DNA of 64,000 nt from Rosistilla oblonga (GTDB lineage Bacteria > Planctomycetota > Planctomycetia > Pirellulales > Pirellulaceae), in contig NZ_CP036292.1 of NCBI RefSeq assembly GCF_007751715.1, forward strand, positions 1,302,001-1,366,000, read 5' to 3'. Positions within the stretch are counted from its first letter, which is position 1; every line of letters begins with the position of its first letter. Below are positions 59,847 through 64,000 of the stretch, in pieces. The position numbers and the translations under genes are program-made. Below the pieces are notes generated by a model. That model saw nothing but the letters and a program-made list of their open reading frames with translations. It was not told the origin of the DNA and did not search any database.

Positions 59847-61288
59847 TGAAGACGATGGCGACCGACAGACCTTCCTATTGCGAACCTCTATTTGATTTGC
59901 TGTGTAAATCCTCCTTGAAGCATTTGTTTTCGGAACGTGAGACCTTTCGACACGCTCGCGTTTTGTGCGCCGCGATGGTTGCGGTTTCGTGTTTTGTTAT
60001 GGGGTGTGGCAGCAATCAAGAATTTCCATCGCGACCGCTGACGTTGATCTGCCCTTGGTCGGCGGGAGGTGGCACCGATCGGATCGCGCGGCAGGTGGCG
60101 GTGCAGTTGGAAGAAGAGCTGGGTGTTCCGGTGAACGTTGTCAACGCAACCGGTGGTGGCGGCGTGACGGGGCATTCTCGCGGTGCGTTGGCCAGTCCCG
60201 ATGGATACACGCTGACGCTTGCGACGGTCGAATTAAACATGCTGCATCATCGCGGCTTAAGCGCCGTGGGGCCCGACGACTACCAACCGCTGGGATTGCT
60301 GAACCGCGATCCGGCGGCGCTGTTCGTTCACAAGCGTTCCGACTGGCACAGCTTGGCCGATGTGGACGCCGCGTTGGCCGAGAGAGCTGAACCGATGAAC
60401 GCTTCCGGCACCGCAGCGGGTGGAATTTGGCATGCCGCTCTGATCGGCTGGGTCGCCCAGTGCGGGTTGCCAAGCGAATCGGTGAACTGGATTTCGATTA
60501 ACGGTGCGGCCCCGTCGCTGCAAGAGCTGATGGCCGGCGGCATCGATCTGGTCTGCTGTTCGATCCCCGAAGCCCGTGCGATGCTCGATGCTGGCGAGAT
60601 CCGCTGTCTCGGACTGATGGCCGACGAGCGATCTCCTGCGGCTCCCGACGTGCCGACGTTTCGCGAGCAGGGAGACGATTGGAGTCTATCCAGTTGGCGC
60701 GGCCTGTTGTGCCCACGCGGCGTGCCGCCAGAGCGGGTAGCGGTGCTGGAAGCTGCAGTCGACAGACTCTCTCGCAGTCCGAAATTCGCGGAGTTCATGG
60801 ACTCTGGCGGGTTTCAGACGTCGATCGCCGACGCGTCGGAATTTACGGAGTTCTTGAGTCGATCGGATCGGCAATTTGCCGAGACGCTCGGCAGCCCCGC
60901 GTTTGTCCAATCGCAAACAGCGGTGGTCCGTCCCTATTTCTTTCCGATCTGCTTGGGGATTCTGGGGCTGATCTTTGTCGTTCCGGCTTGCCGCAGCCAA
61001 GCCGCGGTTGCAACCGAACCGTCGGTGGCGGAGGAAAGCGACGACAGTTCGTGGTCGCGTTGGATTCGCCCGGCCGTTGTGATCTTGGCGGTGACGGCTT
61101 TTGTCGCGACCTGTGAAACGATTGGTTATGTGTTGGCAACCGCCGCGCTGATGTGGCTTCTTGTGATCGTCTTTGGTGCGACGCGGCGACAGACCGTCGG
61201 AGTCACGCTGTTGGCCGCACCGCTGCTGTATCAATTGTTCGCTCGGACGTTGGGCGTTCCGTTGCCCTGGGGGTGGCTGGGGTGGTAG
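59846..61288 (+). CDS. Fusion of TctC-like solute-binding protein and TctB-like membrane subunit
   Basis: A ~480-aa protein combining two subunits of a tripartite tricarboxylate transporter. The N-terminal part is a TctC lipoprotein: hydrophobic stretch ending in the lipobox VMGC, then PLTLICPWSAGGGTDRIARQ and VNVVNATGGGGVTGH, the TctC ligand-loop signature, running to about residue 350. The C-terminal ~130 residues are TctB-like: PYFFPICLGILGLIFVV, a variable loop, two helices (WIRPAVVILAVTAFVATC, LATAALMWLLVIVFGA) and a last helix with the ending GVPLPWGWLGW. The usual first TctB helix seems absent. It starts at ATG 59846 inside the BNR stop; the lipoprotein start is uncertain because the N-region is long. 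Confidence 0.85.
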   Translation: MKTMATDRPSYCEPLFDLLCKSSLKHLFSERETFRHARVLCAAMVAVSCFVMGCGSNQEFPSRPLTLICPWSAGGGTDRIARQVAVQLEEELGVPVNVVNATGGGGVTGHSRGALASPDGYTLTLATVELNMLHHRGLSAVGPDDYQPLGLLNRDPAALFVHKRSDWHSLADVDAALAERAEPMNASGTAAGGIWHAALIGWVAQCGLPSESVNWISINGAAPSLQELMAGGIDLVCCSIPEARAMLDAGEIRCLGLMADERSPAAPDVPTFREQGDDWSLSSWRGLLCPRGVPPERVAVLEAAVDRLSRSPKFAEFMDSGGFQTSIADASEFTEFLSRSDRQFAETLGSPAFVQSQTAVVRPYFFPICLGILGLIFVVPACRSQAAVATEPSVAEESDDSSWSRWIRPAVVILAVTAFVATCETIGYVLATAALMWLLVIVFGATRRQTVGVTLLAAPLLYQLFARTLGVPLPWGWLGW

Positions 61289-62841
61289 ATATCGGAGCAT
61301 TCACCGAAGCCGCGACGCAGGTCTTTTCCCGCGGCGATGTCTGGTTGATCGTGATCGCTGCGGCGCTCTACGGCGTATTTGTCGGCGCGATTCCCGGGCT
61401 GACGGCAACGATGGCGGTGGCGTTGTTCGTGCCGATGGCCTATTGGTTGGATCCGATCGCGGCGATCGCGGCGATCATCACGATGGCCGCTTGTGCGATC
61501 TTCGCTGGCGATCTGCCGACGGTGCTGTTGCGGATTCCCGGCACGCCCGCGTCGGCAGCTTATGTCGACGACGCTTACGCATTTACGCGTCGCGGCGAAG
61601 CGCAACGCGTCTTGCGTTTGGGACTGGTCTGCAGCGTGATCGGCGGAATCTTTGGGGCGATCGCGATGATGATGCTGGGCGGCTGGCTCGCTCAAGCCGC
61701 GGGTTGGTTCTCCGTCACCGAGTACTTTTGGTTGTTCCTGATCGGACTGACGTGTGCAGTGATCGTCGCCGAGGGCCCTCGCAGCAAAGCGGTTTTGAGC
61801 CTGTTGTTGGGGTTGTTCTTTTCGACGATCGGGCTGAGTGCGGCGCATCAAGAACCTCGCTTCACGCTGGGGATCGCTTCGCTCTATTCTGGGATCTCCT
61901 TTATCCCCGCGATGATCGGACTGTTTGGAATGTCCGAAGTGCTGCTGAATCTTGTTGGCGGAGCTGCGCCGGCCAAGCCACGTCCGCCAGTCGCGCCGAC
62001 GTTGCAACGATCCACAAATTCGCTGGCTCTCACTTTGCAAGAGATCGGCGACCGTCTGCGGCGACGGAAAATGTCGACGTTGCGGTCCGGAGGGATTGGC
62101 GTTCTGATTGGGATGCTTCCCGGTGCCGGATGCGACATCGCGTCGTGGGTTGCGTTTGCTGCATCGCGGCGGATGCAGCAGAAAGCTCAGGCGGTCACTG
62201 GCGACGAGGGCGAAGTCGAATCGCAGCGTCGCTCGCTCGATTCGATCGGCGATGCAACGACGGCCAACAACGCTTCGCTGGCAGGCAGCTGGATTCCGGC
62301 ATTGGTCTTCGGCATCCCGGGCGATTCGATCACCGCGATCGTGATCGGCGTCTTGATGATGAAGAACCTGACGCCGGGGCCTCAGATTTTCGATGAACAA
62401 CTGCCGCTGGTCTATTCGATCTACCTGCTGTTTATCCTCGCCAACCTGGTCCTGCTGCCTGTCGGTTTGTTGGCGATTCGTGTCAGCGGGACGATCGTGC
62501 AGATTCCAAAAGCTGTCTTGTTTCCGTTGATCGTCGCGTTTTGTGTCACAGGTTCGTATGCGCTCAATGGCAGCCTGTTCGATGTGTTAACGATGTTGGC
62601 GATGGGCATCTTGGGCTTTGTCTTGGTCCGGCTGCGGATGCCAACGGCCCCGGTCGTGCTGGGGATCATCTTGGGCGGACCGCTGGAAGAACGCTTGGTT
62701 CAATCGCTAACCGCAGCCAACGGGAACATCGCTGGCCTCGTCCAACGCCCACTCTCGATCGCCTTGGCCACACTGTTTGTAATCCTCGTCGGATCGATGC
62801 TCGTCGAATCCTTCCGCCGCCGTGATCGCCAAGCGACGTGA
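61282..62841 (+). CDS. TctA-like large permease of a tripartite tricarboxylate transporter
   Basis: A 519-aa membrane permease with about 12 helices. The family signature is present: FVGAIPGLTATMAVALFVP near the N-terminus and GVLIGMLPGAGCDIASWVAF in the second half, plus SLAGSWIPALVFGIPGDS. It forms the channel that couples solute uptake to ion gradients together with TctB and TctC. The start is GTG at 61282, overlapping the fused TctC-TctB stop by 7 bp; an upstream GTG (61273) is possible. The set is transcribed with the BNR protein. Substrate unknown. Confidence 0.92.
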   Translation: MVDIGAFTEAATQVFSRGDVWLIVIAAALYGVFVGAIPGLTATMAVALFVPMAYWLDPIAAIAAIITMAACAIFAGDLPTVLLRIPGTPASAAYVDDAYAFTRRGEAQRVLRLGLVCSVIGGIFGAIAMMMLGGWLAQAAGWFSVTEYFWLFLIGLTCAVIVAEGPRSKAVLSLLLGLFFSTIGLSAAHQEPRFTLGIASLYSGISFIPAMIGLFGMSEVLLNLVGGAAPAKPRPPVAPTLQRSTNSLALTLQEIGDRLRRRKMSTLRSGGIGVLIGMLPGAGCDIASWVAFAASRRMQQKAQAVTGDEGEVESQRRSLDSIGDATTANNASLAGSWIPALVFGIPGDSITAIVIGVLMMKNLTPGPQIFDEQLPLVYSIYLLFILANLVLLPVGLLAIRVSGTIVQIPKAVLFPLIVAFCVTGSYALNGSLFDVLTMLAMGILGFVLVRLRMPTAPVVLGIILGGPLEERLVQSLTAANGNIAGLVQRPLSIALATLFVILVGSMLVESFRRRDRQAT

Positions 62842-62888
62842 ATTTGATTTGCTTCGCCGGTTCGCGGCCCCTTTCAAGCTCTATGTGG

Positions 62889-63080
62889 GAGGGTGAAGTG
62901 TTAGGAAACTTCACCCGCCCGGCGAAGCAGGTAGGGTCGGAAAACAAGCGTTTAGCGAGTTTTTCGGGGCGGGCCTACCACTAGGTTAGACCGGCCCGAA
63001 TTTGCCGGGCGTCGCCCCTCCCCGAACTTCGCTTCGCTCGTTCGACCCTCCCCTACCAAACTTCGTTTGGGGGAGGGTGA
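62889..63080 (-). repeat. Dispersed intergenic repeat, single copy (reverse orientation)
   Basis: The third locus of the family seen at 1351-2290: AGGGTCGGAAAACAAGCG, GTTTTTCGGGGCGGG, a spacer unlike the other copies, then the block CCCCTCCCCGAACTTCGC with CTTCGCTCGTTCGACC and CAAACTTCGTTTGGGGGAGG. It fills the gap between the convergent tctA and queC genes. Confidence 0.82.
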
Positions 63081-63130
63081 CGTTATCAGTGCTTCACGCG
63101 GCGAAGCTGAAGGGAGCGATGAGAGAGCGC

Positions 63131-63817
63131 TTAGCCGGCGAGGCTGGGGTCGGTGAGGTCGTTTTCGGCAAAACCTTTGTTGCGCAGCAGGCAGGCGTCG
63201 CAGTGGCCACAAGGCTGGCCGTCGGCGGGATCGTAACAGCTGAGCGTCAGGCCGTAGTCGACGCCTAACTTGAGTCCCTGGGCGATGATCTCTGCTTTGG
63301 TCAAATCGATCAGCGGCGCGTGGATCTTGATCGCATCGCCATCGGATTCGACGCCAACTTTGGTCGCCAAGTTGGCGAGCCGTTGGAACTGTTCGATAAA
63401 CGTGGGGCGACAGTCGGGATATCCGCTGTAGTCCAATGCGTTGACGCCGATGTAGATGTCGCGGGCGTCGAGCGTTTCGGCCCAGGCAAGGGCCAGCGAC
63501 AGGAAGACCGTATTGCGAGCGGGGACGTAGGTGACCGGGATCGCATCGTCGATCTGGTCGATCGAATCGTGTTTGGGGACCGCGATCTCGCTGGTCAGGG
63601 CCGATCCGCCGAACTGCCCCAAGTTGATGTCGACGACGACATGCTTGGCGACGCCTAGATGATCCGCGACGCGGCGGGCGCAATCGAGTTCGTTTTCGTG
63701 ACGCTGGCCGTAACGGAAACTGATCGCATGCGGATCGAAGCCATCGCGGCGAGCGATCGCTAGGCAGGTGGCGGAATCGAGTCCACCGGACAGGAGGACA
63801 ACGGCTGGTTTCGTCAT
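63131..63817 (-). CDS. queC: 7-cyano-7-deazaguanine synthase QueC
   Basis: Makes preQ0 from 7-carboxy-7-deazaguanine with ATP and ammonia, a step of queuosine/archaeosine-type tRNA modification. 228 aa. PP-loop motif [13 protein letters not shown] at the N-terminus, [19 protein letters not shown], and a C-terminal zinc site, Cys residues in [17 protein letters not shown]. The ATG at 63817 was chosen over a GTG two codons upstream. No other que gene is in view. It lies downstream of the photolyase gene on the same strand, 33 bp apart. Confidence 0.96.
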   Translation of the reverse strand: MTKPAVVLLSGGLDSATCLAIARRDGFDPHAISFRYGQRHENELDCARRVADHLGVAKHVVVDINLGQFGGSALTSEIAVPKHDSIDQIDDAIPVTYVPARNTVFLSLALAWAETLDARDIYIGVNALDYSGYPDCRPTFIEQFQRLANLATKVGVESDGDAIKIHAPLIDLTKAEIIAQGLKLGVDYGLTLSCYDPADGQPCGHCDACLLRNKGFAENDLTDPSLAG

Positions 63818-63850
63818 TTGCACTGCTTTCTAAAACGCGTCGTGATTCGA

Positions 63851-64000
63851 TCAGCGAGCGGGCGAGGCATCGGCGGCGTATCGCTGCAGATACTTTTTCA
63901 CTTTCAGTTTCCGCGCCGTGTTCTCGCTGCTCATAAAACGTATCTTGCCGAAAACATCTCGTTCTTGCCAGGCGCGGTCGTAACGCCCCAGCACCCAAAA
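63851..64000 (-). CDS. Class II CPD photolyase, C-terminal end only
   Basis: The frame runs off the right edge of the window (start outside). The 49 visible residues read FWVLGRYDRAWQERDVFG, KIRFMSSENTARKLKVKKYL and a short tail. They match the C-terminal part of class II deoxyribodipyrimidine photolyases (consensus W-x-F-G-K-H-D-R-x-W-x-E-R-x-I-F-G-K-I-R-Y-M). If correct, it repairs UV-induced pyrimidine dimers with FAD and light. The catalytic FAD-binding part is out of view, so activity cannot be judged. Confidence 0.72.
   Translation of the reverse strand, partial: FWVLGRYDRAWQERDVFGKIRFMSSENTARKLKVKKYLQRYAADASPAR

Noticed and set aside
62952-63998. Long minus-strand frame overlapping queC and the repeat
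   Set aside because: It is in a different frame from queC, runs through the repeat and photolyase region, and shows Arg-rich shadow composition. queC and the photolyase end have clear motifs instead.

Overview
The window looks like a chromosomal segment of a planctomycete of the Pirellulaceae (Rhodopirellula/Rosistilla type); the genus cannot be fixed from sequence alone. Reasons: high-GC coding DNA; three formylglycine sulfatases in 64 kb; a DUF1559 protein with a type IV pilin-like N-terminus beside its small lipoprotein; a DUF4175/von Willebrand A cluster with MoxR and DUF58 genes nearby; several GTG/TTG starts; and dispersed GC-rich intergenic repeats. There is no phage, IS element, CRISPR array or rRNA. 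One tRNA gene, tRNA-Asp(GTC), is present.

Layout. 1-2.3 kb: 3' part of a sulfatase, then a tandem array of ~181-bp intergenic repeats. 2.3-3.6 kb: purD (-). 4.1-7.1 kb: copper/cytochrome oxidase-type locus (type-1 copper cupredoxin, a paralogue that has lost its copper ligands, an SCO1/SenC chaperone, a DUF420 membrane protein). 7.2-11.4 kb: PQQ-like propeller protein, MoxR ATPase and DUF58 protein in tight succession. 11.5-14.8 kb: glycogen phosphorylase facing a spermidine synthase-like gene. 15-19.3 kb: sulfatase, secreted PI-PLC-like protein, lipoprotein, DUF1559 protein. 19.9-29.1 kb: one flagellar operon (-) in the order fliG-fliH-fliI-fliJ-motE-like-fliK-flgD-flgE. 29.7-31.8 kb: small BON protein and a third sulfatase. 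32.1-39.3 kb: DUF4175 coiled-coil membrane protein with a 15-bp VNTR, VWA membrane protein, secreted caspase-fold (C13-like) protein. 39.5-43.1 kb: divergent PII protein, TPR-glycosyltransferase, primary sigma factor. 43.7-53.2 kb: zinc-ribbon membrane protein, a protein with cysteines every 15 residues, a methyltransferase, DinB, FHA-GAF-cyclase, BaiN flavoprotein, a small protein, hflC, hflK and a 56-aa membrane peptide. 53.5-57.2 kb: tRNA-Asp, a duplicated ~200-bp sequence, a SKI2-like helicase and a 73-aa protein. 57.4-57.7 kb: an ORF-free run of hairpins ending in a strong terminator, a candidate non-coding RNA. 58.2-62.8 kb: a BNR/sialidase-like secreted protein coupled to a tripartite tricarboxylate transporter whose TctC and TctB parts are fused. 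63.1-64 kb: queC and the C-terminus of a class II photolyase.

How the genes fit together. Sulfatases, the BNR protein, the PI-PLC-like protein and the fused transporter suggest scavenging of sulfated or acidic glycans and lipids. The flagellar block covers export ATPase, rotor and hook assembly. The MoxR/DUF58 and DUF4175/VWA/caspase-fold blocks resemble the MoxR-VWA envelope modules common in planctomycetes and may act together although they lie ~21 kb apart. The least explained items are the structured RNA candidate, the degenerate cupredoxin with a terminator inside its 5' coding end, the TctC-TctB fusion, the caspase-fold protein beside the VWA proteins, the Cys-15 repeat protein, and the modular dispersed repeat found at three loci.
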